Below, piece by piece: positions 6,726-12,926 of a stretch of DNA of 12,926 bases. A program made the position numbers and the translations under genes. The notes under the pieces were generated by a model that was given only the letters and a program-made list of their open reading frames with translations, ran no database searches and was not told where the DNA came from. The DNA comes from an uncultured Actinomycetes bacterium (GTDB lineage: Bacteria > Actinomycetota > Actinomycetes > Nanopelagicales > Nanopelagicaceae), in assembly GCA_903922325.1 (NCBI GenBank), contig CAIXTG010000078.1:1-12926 (forward strand), read 5' to 3'. How positions within the stretch are numbered: the first letter of the stretch is position 1; every line of letters begins with the position of its first letter.

Positions 6726-7889
6726 ATGCGCGGGCTTGGTAGAGACTTTAATTTCTTATTAGTTGCCCGCGCAGTCAGCATTATTGGAGATCAAGCGGCC
6801 CTGATCGCCCTGATTTTCATGGTTAAAGGGCACGGATCTTGGTCGACTGCTGCCCTATTAGGTGGCACAGGCATCGCGATGGTACTTACCTCGACTTGGG
6901 TGGGCAAGTTAATTGACCGCGAATCGGTAAAGAAAGTAATCATAATTACTTCATTAGTGCAATCGATCATTTGTTTCGCTCTTATCCATTCAAATCTATA
7001 TGCAGTATTAATTCTTAACTTAATTCTTGGCGCCGGCCAAGCAATTGTTATAGCAGCAACTGGTGCTTGGACACCATCACTAGTTGAGAAAGAGAATCTT
7101 GGGAAAGCTTTCGGCCAGATGCAAGTGGTGCTATCGATTGCATCCCTTGCTGGCTACGGAATCGGTGGTGTTCTAGTAGGAAAGTTTGGCGTATCAGCTG
7201 CGCTTTTACTTGATGCAATCTCATTCTTACTTCTTGTTCCAATGCTCTTGATAATGAAGAAGGATCGCATTGGAAACCCAGAAGTTGATAAGGATGGAAA
7301 AATGAAGGGTGGTTTTAAGATCGTTTGGCAGAACCCATCACTTCGCGCCATCTTAATTTCGATGACTGCATTTGTAACGGCTCTTATGATTTTCAACCCG
7401 CTTGAGGTCTACTTAACAACGGAGATTCTTGGAGCTGGGCCAGCAGGTTATGGCGTAATAAATATGGTTTGGTCGGCCTCAATTGCGGTAGGTTCGATGT
7501 TGATTACTAAAACTATGAAGCCCGAATGGGGCAACGCCAAGCCGGTAATGATTTCCTTCGTGGCAGTTGGTTTCTCAATGGTGGCAATTGGGTATGCGCC
7601 GAATTTGATCTTCTTATCTGTTGCGTTATTTCTGTGCGGAATAATTGTGGCTGGATTCAATATCTTCATTAGCCCGCTAATTGTTAAGAACAGCGTGGAA
7701 TCAGAACTTGGCCGAGTTAACGCAACAATTGGCGCAATAAATTCAGCCGGTAGTGCAGTTGGAACCGCCTTAGGTGGATTCCTGGGCCATCTTTTGCCGA
7801 TTCGATTTGTGATCGCAATGGCTGGTGTTCTAGCTGCTTCGAGCCTGATATTTACCGGCAAGAAGTTATTGGCTGCAGAAAAGAAATAA
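6726..7889 (+). CDS. major facilitator superfamily transporter
   Basis: A 387-residue membrane protein with about a dozen hydrophobic stretches, normal for a 12-helix MFS carrier. The first helix carries RAVSIIGDQAALIAL, the G-D-x2 pattern common in the MFS_3/EntS-like drug and siderophore exporter group. The loop after helix 2 has motif A as Gly60-x3-Asp64-Arg65-x3-Lys69-Lys70. A central charged loop (KKDRIGNPEVDKDGKMKGG) separates the halves. The second half begins at the helix after NPSLRAILISM. The protein most likely works as a proton-coupled exporter in the cytoplasmic membrane, but no substrate can be read from the sequence and nothing ties it to copper except position. It is the last gene of the plus-strand run; its stop codon lies inside the upstream arm of the terminator hairpin. 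Confidence 0.88.
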   Translation: MRGLGRDFNFLLVARAVSIIGDQAALIALIFMVKGHGSWSTAALLGGTGIAMVLTSTWVGKLIDRESVKKVIIITSLVQSIICFALIHSNLYAVLILNLILGAGQAIVIAATGAWTPSLVEKENLGKAFGQMQVVLSIASLAGYGIGGVLVGKFGVSAALLLDAISFLLLVPMLLIMKKDRIGNPEVDKDGKMKGGFKIVWQNPSLRAILISMTAFVTALMIFNPLEVYLTTEILGAGPAGYGVINMVWSASIAVGSMLITKTMKPEWGNAKPVMISFVAVGFSMVAIGYAPNLIFLSVALFLCGIIVAGFNIFISPLIVKNSVESELGRVNATIGAINSAGSAVGTALGGFLGHLLPIRFVIAMAGVLAASSLIFTGKKLLAAEKK

Positions 7890-7922
7890 CGACCCTGCAG
7901 ATTGCAAGGCCGTTATCTTTTT
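7886..7922. terminator. bidirectional intrinsic terminator between MFS gene and tRNA-fMet
   Basis: ATAACG (7886-7891) pairs with CGTTAT (7911-7916). The stem continues inward through CC/GG and TGCA/TGCA with two single mismatches, closing on a three-base loop near 7900. On the plus strand the hairpin runs into CTTTTT (7917-7922), ending the aroA-to-MFS transcript. On the minus strand it runs into TTTCTTTT, suiting the tRNA transcript arriving from the other side. The overlap with the MFS stop codon shows how compact the region is. Confidence 0.75.
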
Positions 7923-7925
7923 AAC

Positions 7926-8002
<77 letters not shown>

Positions 8003-8014
8003 TCGGTTGCCCTA

Positions 8015-8043
8015 ATCGTAAGCGGTGCAGCGTTAATAACCAA
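8015..8043 (-). promoter_or_regulatory. likely promoter of tRNA-fMet
   Basis: On the minus strand TTGGTT (8038-8043) and TACGAT (8015-8020) are separated by exactly 17 bases. This fits a housekeeping sigma-70 -35/-10 pair and would start transcription about 6 bases ahead of the mature tRNA end. It is the best -35/-10 pair I found in the window. Confidence 0.55.
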
Positions 8044-8059
8044 ATTGGCTAGTTATTAC

Positions 8060-10924
8060 TTACTTTCCTTGCGCAGATTCCGCTGCAGCAAGTGCTGATT
8101 GTAATTTATCTAGCGCACGGCCAGCAGCTGCAAAATCACCCTTGGCATTTGCGGCTTGATAATCCTTCATCGCTTGAGCGGCTGCACGTAATGCAGTTGA
8201 AAGCGCTGTTGAATTCTTTGGCGTTGTGGTTGTTGAAGTTGTTGGAGTTGATGCTGATGTAGTTCCGGAGTTGCCACCGAATACTTGATCAAGTGCTCCC
8301 TTAAGTGTGTCGTCATAACCAATTTGATCACCAAAGGAAACTAGTACTTTCTGCAGCAATGGATAAGCCGCAGTGTTGCTAGTTGCTCTTACATAAACTG
8401 GTTGCACATAAAGCAATCCACTTCCGACTGGCAGTGTTAACAAGTTACCAAGTACTACATCAGAACCACCCTGACGCAATAGTGAAAGTGAATTTGCAAC
8501 TTCAGGTTTAGCTTCGAAGTTTGAGGCTACCTGTGAAGGACCAGCGATATTTGTGCTGCGTGGTAATTGCAACACGGTGATCTTTCCGTAATCAGGACCC
8601 GCTTCAGAATTTACGGCAGCGAATGCAGATAGATTTTCACGACCACCGCGAGGCACGAAAGGTGTGGTCAACGAGAAGGTTGACTTTGTTGCACCTGGCA
8701 TTTGTAGGGTCATGTAATAAGGAGGTTGGTTGCCAGCGTTAGCACCAAAAGTTGATGGGTCACGAGGCACGCGCCAGAAATCTTGACCGCCATAGAAAGC
8801 ATCAGCTGTCTTCACGTGATACGCACTAAGGATGTCGCGTTGAATACGGAACATATCTTCTGGGTAGCGCACGTGCTCAAGTAATTGCGCAGACATGGCG
8901 CTCTTTGGCTTAACGGTATTTGGATAAGCCTTGCTCCAAGTCTTTAGCACTGGATCTTTCTCATCCCAGGCATAAAGTGAAACTGTGCCGTCGTAGGCAT
9001 CAACTGTCGCTTTTACCGAGTTACGAATGTAGTTAACGGTCGTATCGGCCTGCGCGGTAATCGAATTTGAATTTGCTGTTAACGCATCAGTAGTTGAACC
9101 AGAAAGTGAAGTCTTGCGGGCATATGGGTAGCCAGCACTTGTTGTATAGCCATCGATAATCCAAAGCACTTTGCCATCGACAACTGCAGGATATGGATCG
9201 CCATCAAGTGTTAACCATGGGGCAGCTTTAGCAACTCGTTCGCGCGGATTGCGCTCGAACAGGATCTTTGAATCTTTGTTGATCAAGCTAGAAAGCAGAA
9301 TCTTCTGTTCTTGATACTTAATTGCAAAAACTAATTTGTTAAAGAATGAACCAACTGGAACTCCACCGGTACCGGTGTATGTGTAGTTCTTCTGACCATT
9401 AGCTGCAGTGTCATCTGGGAAGTCGAATTCAACTGGTGAATCAGTTTTGACGCCACCAATAATTGAATAATCAGGAACGTTCTCACCGAAATAAACGCGA
9501 GGCTGGAAATCGCCAAGGCCCTTGGTAGGTGGCAGATCGCCGACGGCAAAGTTTGGCTTTCCATCTAGATCAACTGTGTTACCAAATGCTGCCACGAAAC
9601 CAAAACCGTGGGTATAAACCAAGTGGTCGTTAATCCAGTTACGACTTGGGTTACCTTCGATATTTAATTCACGAACTGCAACCACGGTATCGCGCTGCAC
9701 ACCGTTAACGGTGTAACGATCGACATCGAGTGAATCTGGGAAGGCGTAGTAAGGCTTGATCTGCTGCAATTGGCGGAAAGTCGCTGAAATAACATTTGGA
9801 TCCATCAAGCGAATATTTGCAATCGTTGCTGCATCATTTGCGAGCTGTCCTGAAGAAGTCTTCAAGGTTGCTGCGTAATCTTTCATCTCAACGCCACTTA
9901 AGTCATAAGCCGCACGAGTAGCATCAATATTGCGCTGAATAAATGGCGCTTCCTTCGATGATTCAGATGGCTTTACTTGGAAAGTCTGAATTGCAGCTGG
10001 GTAAACGCCAGCGATCAATACCGATGAAATCACTAGTAGCGCTGTGCCAGATGCTGGCAAGAACCATGATTTACGGAAGATATTGGCGAAGAAAAGCAGC
10101 GAACAGATAACTGCGATGCCAGCCAAAATTGCTTTGGCGGGTAATAGCGCATTCACATCTGAATAAGTTAGACCAGTAATTAGCTTGTTCTCTTTTAGAG
10201 ATAGCGCATAGCGATCAAACCAATATGCCACACCTTTAAGAAGTACAACTAAACCGAGCAAAACAGAAAGCTGTGTACGTGCAAATGGCGTTGTGCGATC
10301 TTGACGCATTTGCGGACGCAAGCCACCGTATAAATAATGCACGGCGCCTGATGCCAAGATTGCCAAGATAAGAGCTGAGAAGCCCCAGGAAATGAGCGCT
10401 TGCCAGAATGGTAAACGGAAAGCGAAGAAAGAAATATCTATATTAAATTGCACATCTTTGACACCAAAATCAGTTGAGTTCTTGAAAAGTAACCAAGTTC
10501 GCCATAGTGATGTGCCTGCGGTACCCGCAAAATAAAATACGGCAGCGCCTATTCCTAAGAATGCCAGCTTGCGAATTGGTTCGATCTGCGCGCGGTAACG
10601 TTCTAAGTTGTCATTCTCTATTGCCATTGAGACATATACGGGGCGACGCTTAAATGCTAAATACACATTGAGTAGAACAAATAGCGAAGTAACTAAACCA
10701 AAGCCAATGAAGAGATATACCTTGGTGAAAAGTGTGGTTGACCAAACGCTGGTGTAATCAACTGATTTGTACCAAAGCCAATCTGCATAAAAACCACTAA
10801 GTGAAACTAGTGCGATTGCAGCAGCTACCAAGATTCCGACAGTGATCGAAAGAGGGCTTACTCGACGGCCACCAGACTTGCGGCCAAAGCTCTTTGCGAA
10901 ATCAAATTGCGGATTCGAACTCAT
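8060..10924 (-). CDS. UPF0182 family membrane protein (COG1615)
   Basis: A 954-residue protein of the UPF0182 family, widespread in actinobacteria and of unknown biochemical role. The N-terminal third has seven membrane helices (about 25-47, 68-92, 118-137, 172-197, 216-236, 263-283 and 290-310). Then comes a large, probably extracytoplasmic domain with family-like stretches such as QRNIDATRAAYDL, NDHLVYTHGFG and YFGENVPDYSI. A Ser/Thr-rich linker (about 886-905) joins it to a short Ala-rich helical tail (906-954, KDYQAANAKGDFAAAGRALD), also usual in the family. The length is normal. A GGAG Shine-Dalgarno sequence (10931-10934) lies six bases ahead of the ATG and fixes the start. The gene lies downstream of the S16 protease gene on the same strand, as I recall for Rv3193c and Rv3194c in mycobacteria. 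That suggests a shared envelope function, which is inference. Confidence 0.93.
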   Translation of the reverse strand: MSSNPQFDFAKSFGRKSGGRRVSPLSITVGILVAAAIALVSLSGFYADWLWYKSVDYTSVWSTTLFTKVYLFIGFGLVTSLFVLLNVYLAFKRRPVYVSMAIENDNLERYRAQIEPIRKLAFLGIGAAVFYFAGTAGTSLWRTWLLFKNSTDFGVKDVQFNIDISFFAFRLPFWQALISWGFSALILAILASGAVHYLYGGLRPQMRQDRTTPFARTQLSVLLGLVVLLKGVAYWFDRYALSLKENKLITGLTYSDVNALLPAKAILAGIAVICSLLFFANIFRKSWFLPASGTALLVISSVLIAGVYPAAIQTFQVKPSESSKEAPFIQRNIDATRAAYDLSGVEMKDYAATLKTSSGQLANDAATIANIRLMDPNVISATFRQLQQIKPYYAFPDSLDVDRYTVNGVQRDTVVAVRELNIEGNPSRNWINDHLVYTHGFGFVAAFGNTVDLDGKPNFAVGDLPPTKGLGDFQPRVYFGENVPDYSIIGGVKTDSPVEFDFPDDTAANGQKNYTYTGTGGVPVGSFFNKLVFAIKYQEQKILLSSLINKDSKILFERNPRERVAKAAPWLTLDGDPYPAVVDGKVLWIIDGYTTSAGYPYARKTSLSGSTTDALTANSNSITAQADTTVNYIRNSVKATVDAYDGTVSLYAWDEKDPVLKTWSKAYPNTVKPKSAMSAQLLEHVRYPEDMFRIQRDILSAYHVKTADAFYGGQDFWRVPRDPSTFGANAGNQPPYYMTLQMPGATKSTFSLTTPFVPRGGRENLSAFAAVNSEAGPDYGKITVLQLPRSTNIAGPSQVASNFEAKPEVANSLSLLRQGGSDVVLGNLLTLPVGSGLLYVQPVYVRATSNTAAYPLLQKVLVSFGDQIGYDDTLKGALDQVFGGNSGTTSASTPTTSTTTTPKNSTALSTALRAAAQAMKDYQAANAKGDFAAAGRALDKLQSALAAAESAQGK

Positions 10925-10930
10925 CTATTT

Positions 10931-10950
10931 CTCCATTTTCTAAAAACCTA
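10931..10950 (-). promoter_or_regulatory. Shine-Dalgarno and possible -10 element of the UPF0182 gene
   Basis: On the minus strand GGAG (10931-10934) sits six bases before the ATG. TAGGTT (10945-10950, TANNNT) would start transcription near 10938, giving a leader of about 14 bases just long enough for the SD. The SD is convincing; the -10 is tentative because no -35 is seen. Confidence 0.45.
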
Positions 10951-10988
10951 CCCCGTTGGGATAACCCAATTTTGCGCTATTTAGGGGT
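10950..10988. terminator. nested hairpin between the S16 protease gene and the UPF0182 gene
   Basis: An inner hairpin TTGGG-ATAA-CCCAA (10956-10960 with 10965-10969) lies inside outer arms ACCCC (10950-10954) and GGGGT (10984-10988). On the minus strand, where both neighbouring genes lie, the outer arm is followed by AGG and then five T residues. It may end or attenuate the protease transcript before UPF0182. The outer arms enclose an unpaired stretch, so the fold is imperfect. Confidence 0.35.
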
Positions 10989-10994
10989 CGAACG

Positions 10995-11804
10995 CTAATT
11001 AGAACAGCCGCTCAGCGTAGGTAGCTTTGTCAGCGCCTGAACTGGCTTTTTAAGCAGAGTCACAGCCTGCGCCAAGCTCGAAACCGCCACAATTTGTAGC
11101 CCATTGGGAATATGGGTGATGTCGATGCAGTTATCGATTGGTGCGATAAAAAGTGTTGCCCCAGCTCGTTTTGCTCCGATTAACTTATCTTCGATGCCAC
11201 CGATCGGGCCAACTTCACCTTTTTTATTTATGGTGCCAGTTCCGGCAATTAAACGCCCATTAACAAGTTGCGCACTATTTAATTTCTCAATAATTCCTAG
11301 CGCGAAAATCAAGCCACCACTTGGCCCACCGGTATTTGGTAAATCAAATTGCACCAACTGATCATTTAATTCACCGGATTTCAGATATGGCACGAGATCA
11401 GGTTCATTCTTCAGCAAATAATTGAACGCCGCAGTTACTGCATTATCTTGCGAGCCATCCATCTCGGCCAAGCTCTCTCTATTCTCTTTTTCCACATCAG
11501 CGTTCGGCTCATAAATAACTGATTTCGGAACTACTACCCCATCGGCTTGAATCCATCGCGCTAAGACTTCGAACCCAAAGACTTTGGCATCGGGAGTTGA
11601 AATCGAAACTGTAGTCAGCATTAATTTGCCAGTCGGTGCTGGGACTTTATCTGCGAATCTACTTGGCACTTGAACAACCGGGCCTAAAACATCAGTTGCT
11701 GGCCCAGGTAGCACGATTGCAAATGGCAATGGAATGAAGAGAGATAAAACCAGAATCAGAAAAAGAAAATATTTAACTAAGCGGGGCAGCGGTGAAAATC
11801 TCAT
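10995..11804 (-). CDS. membrane-anchored Lon-type (S16) serine protease, YlbL-like, lacking a PDZ domain
   Basis: A 269-residue protein. One N-terminal membrane helix (about 11-31, after RFSPLPRLVKY) leaves the rest outside the cytoplasm. The C-terminal half is a Lon proteolytic domain: NTGGPSGGLIFALG (157-170) with nucleophile Ser162, AGTGTI (187-192), and GPIGGIEDKLIGAKRAGA (199-216) with the general-base Lys207. This Ser-Lys dyad, 45 residues apart, defines family S16. YlbL-type relatives such as Rv3194c are about 340 residues, with a PDZ domain between the N-terminal region (seen here as MLTTVSIST and VPKSVIYEP) and the catalytic domain. Here only about 25 residues (131-156) fill that space, so the PDZ is absent with the reading frame and active site intact. 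Substrate unknown. It starts 9 bases after the 72-residue membrane protein gene and is probably cotranscribed with it. Confidence 0.9.
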   Translation of the reverse strand: MRFSPLPRLVKYFLFLILVLSLFIPLPFAIVLPGPATDVLGPVVQVPSRFADKVPAPTGKLMLTTVSISTPDAKVFGFEVLARWIQADGVVVPKSVIYEPNADVEKENRESLAEMDGSQDNAVTAAFNYLLKNEPDLVPYLKSGELNDQLVQFDLPNTGGPSGGLIFALGIIEKLNSAQLVNGRLIAGTGTINKKGEVGPIGGIEDKLIGAKRAGATLFIAPIDNCIDITHIPNGLQIVAVSSLAQAVTLLKKPVQALTKLPTLSGCSN

Positions 11805-11813
11805 CGAATGCGC

Positions 11814-12032
11814 TTAGGCAGTTGGGTCGACGGGCTTTTCTTTTGCTTCAAGATCGCGTGCCTGTTGATCGCGGAAGGAATCTTGGAACTTCTGAAATGA
11901 GGTTACCGAGCGAGTTGTTTCTTGTTCAAATTTGCCTTGAAACTTGCTCACCCAAAGCACGTAACCCAGCGCGCCCAGAAGTCCGGCAAGGGGAATTAGC
12001 CACCAAATTAAGGCGGTGAAGGCGTTAGACAT
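11814..12032 (-). CDS. 72-residue single-pass membrane protein, function unknown
   Basis: The protein starts MSNAFTALIWWLIPLAGLLG and has one strong membrane helix (about 8-28). A charged, helix-prone cytosolic tail follows (KFQGKFEQET, then FQKFQDSFRDQQARDLEAKE) that could form a short coiled coil. It ends in KPVDPTA. No named domain is recognised. It is the first gene of the transcript that continues 9 bases later into the S16 protease gene, so an accessory or anchoring role for that protease is possible but unproven. No Shine-Dalgarno sequence precedes the ATG; a TAGGCT hexamer lies 6 bases upstream instead. The frame, helix pattern and position in the tight unit support a real gene. Confidence 0.78.
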   Translation of the reverse strand: MSNAFTALIWWLIPLAGLLGALGYVLWVSKFQGKFEQETTRSVTSFQKFQDSFRDQQARDLEAKEKPVDPTA

Positions 12033-12038
12033 AGCCCT

Positions 12039-12044
12039 AGCCTA
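12039..12044 (-). promoter_or_regulatory. candidate -10 element of a leaderless 72-aa/S16 protease transcript
   Basis: On the minus strand TAGGCT ends 6 bases before the ATG at 12032, the same hexamer and distance as ahead of the MFS gene. It would start the mRNA on the start codon. The -35 region is not recognisable. Confidence 0.4.
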
Positions 12045-12080
12045 GAGGTTTCGGGAAGAAAGTGCCCACTTGAGTTGTTT

Positions 12081-12094
12081 AACTAGTATTAGTT
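12081..12094. promoter_or_regulatory. dyad AACTA-GTAT-TAGTT with embedded TAGTAT in the divergent spacer
   Basis: Perfect 5-base arms flank GTAT in the 102-base gap between the 72-aa gene and the metalloprotease gene. TAGTAT (12084-12089) inside it fits a plus-strand -10 and would give the metalloprotease a leader of about 40 bases carrying the SD. It could be an operator over a promoter, but the arms are short and AT-rich. Confidence 0.25.
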
Positions 12095-12124
12095 CGTCAG
12101 GTTGTGAGAGTTAAGCAACATCGG

Positions 12125-12132
12125 AAAGGAAG
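12125..12132 (+). promoter_or_regulatory. Shine-Dalgarno sequence of the metalloprotease gene
   Basis: AAAGGAAG ends two bases before the ATG at 12135, with GGA about six bases from it. It fixes the start and is one of the two clear ribosome-binding sites in the window. Confidence 0.6.
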
Positions 12133-12134
12133 CC

Positions 12135-12926
12135 ATGACATCTTTTGGTTTTGGACCCAGCGATAACTCAGACGACGCTGAAAAATCTGCCGAACTGGCA
12201 GCAGCTCTTGAAGCAATGCAAGCCCAGATGAAAGATCAGTTCGAAAAACTTGGTATTAACCCAGCCGGATTTATAAATCCGCTACTTTCAAATTCAGCAA
12301 AACCAGAACCGCTACCAAAATCTATTGTGCGCGACACTGCTAAGAAATTTACCCAAGCACATGGTTCGCAACCAGTCGGTGCAAATGATGTTGCTGAGAT
12401 AAAAACTGCGTTAGACCTCGCGCAACTCTGGCTCGATGACAAAACAGATTTCACTTTGCTCTCATCTGAAAACCGAATCGCGTTAAGCCGCACCGATTGG
12501 GTAGATACCTCTTTAGCTGGATGGCAAGAAACCGTCGAACCACTTGCTGCTGGCTTAGCCGATGCACTAGCAGGTTTGTTATCGCAAGCAAGTGAAGCTG
12601 CAGATCAAGCATTTAATTCCGATGGTTCACTCAATGAAGAATTTTTGGCCGAAGCTGGCGTTGATCCAAATATGTTTAAGGGCCCAAATGGCGAGAACAT
12701 TTTGGGTGGGATTGGAAATGCACACGCATCAATGGACATGATCGGCGGTCTATTAAAAGGCTTTATTGGCTCACTTATTGCAACTCAATTAGGTCAAGCA
12801 ATCGGTCAACTTTCAGCCAGTGTTACTGGTATTCATGATGTTGGTTTGCCGCTAATTACACCTGCGCACCCTGCGCTAATTCCGCAAAACATTAACGCGT
12901 GGGCACAAGATCTAGATGTGCCGATC
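12135..12926 (+). CDS. zincin_2 family metalloprotease (PF10103-type; once called F420-associated hydrolase), 5' part
   Basis: The frame is open for 264 codons to the window's end and continues beyond it. The N-terminus MTSFGFGPSDN, a helical EALEAMQ-like segment (AAALEAMQAQMKDQFEKLGI), DTAKKFTQAHG, LAQLWLDDKTDF, RTDWVDTSLAGWQETVEPLA and GGLLKGFIGSLIATQLGQAIGQLS match the conserved first half of the actinobacterial zincin_2 proteins. These were first annotated as coenzyme F420-associated hydrolases and are now read as zinc metalloproteases. The expected HExxH zinc site lies further on and cannot be seen here, so catalytic competence is unverified. The gene is divergent from the S16 protease unit, the same arrangement I recall for Rv3195 and Rv3194c. 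A good SD sequence supports this start. Confidence 0.85.
   Translation, partial: MTSFGFGPSDNSDDAEKSAELAAALEAMQAQMKDQFEKLGINPAGFINPLLSNSAKPEPLPKSIVRDTAKKFTQAHGSQPVGANDVAEIKTALDLAQLWLDDKTDFTLLSSENRIALSRTDWVDTSLAGWQETVEPLAAGLADALAGLLSQASEAADQAFNSDGSLNEEFLAEAGVDPNMFKGPNGENILGGIGNAHASMDMIGGLLKGFIGSLIATQLGQAIGQLSASVTGIHDVGLPLITPAHPALIPQNINAWAQDLDVPI

Noticed and set aside
7448..7861. 137-codon minus-strand frame inside the MFS gene (and similar long antisense frames at 3413-3778, 5755-6024 and 2363-2632)
   Set aside because: The plus-strand genes are conserved families; these frames arise from their codon usage, lack recognisable motifs and have no start signals.
8034..8058. TAATAAC/GTTATTA inverted repeat after the UPF0182 gene
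   Set aside because: The stem is almost all A-T with no following T-run, and it overlaps the tRNA -35 box; too weak to call a terminator.
11104..11361. 85-codon plus-strand frame inside the S16 protease gene, and another at 11792-12019 over the 72-aa gene
   Set aside because: Both lie opposite genes with clear coding features; their translations show no domain or plausible start context.

Overview
The window reads as ordinary chromosome from a member of the Actinobacteriota with an unusually low GC content for that phylum (mid-40s per cent by eye). The phylum call rests on gene content and order. A divergent SRAP-type abasic-site protein and aroA, with rsgA after aroA and an ECF sigma factor of the SigH/SigR type next door, is the arrangement I recall around Mycobacterium tuberculosis sigH/Rv3226c/aroA/rsgA. 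The block UPF0182 protein, Lon-type (S16) protease and divergent zincin_2 metalloprotease matches Rv3193c-Rv3194c-Rv3195. Low GC, short gaps and stop/start overlaps suggest a streamlined lineage such as the freshwater Nanopelagicales (acI); that last step is inference.

Layout. (1) Positions 1-941, minus strand: the start of a sigH/sigR-like sigma factor gene, running off the window, preceded by the SRAP gene. (2) Positions 985-7889, plus strand: a tight six-gene run of aroA (aromatic amino acid synthesis), rsgA (30S ribosome maturation GTPase), hisN-type phosphatase (histidine synthesis), a Cu(I)-exporting P-type ATPase, a small zinc-ribbon membrane protein and an MFS transporter. Two junctions are 4-base stop/start overlaps. 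A hairpin terminator follows, symmetrical enough to serve both strands. (3) Positions 7929-8002, minus strand: initiator tRNA-fMet(CAU) with its own likely promoter. (4) Positions 8060-12032, minus strand: a large UPF0182 membrane protein, a Lon-type S16 serine protease lacking the usual PDZ domain, and a 72-residue membrane protein at the head of the protease transcript. (5) Position 12135 to the end, plus strand: the first 264 codons of a zincin_2-family metalloprotease.

Transcription signals show the most interesting pattern. Five start codons (sigH, SRAP, aroA, MFS, the 72-aa gene) have a TAG-N2-T hexamer exactly 6 or 7 bases before the ATG, which predicts leaderless mRNAs. The two genes with a clear Shine-Dalgarno sequence (UPF0182 and the metalloprotease) lack this spacing. 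I see no mobile element, CRISPR array, phage gene, toxin or defence locus, and no convincing new biological system. The most unusual coding features are the PDZ-less S16 protease, the copper ATPase joined by a TTG start to a housekeeping operon, and two small membrane proteins of unknown role.
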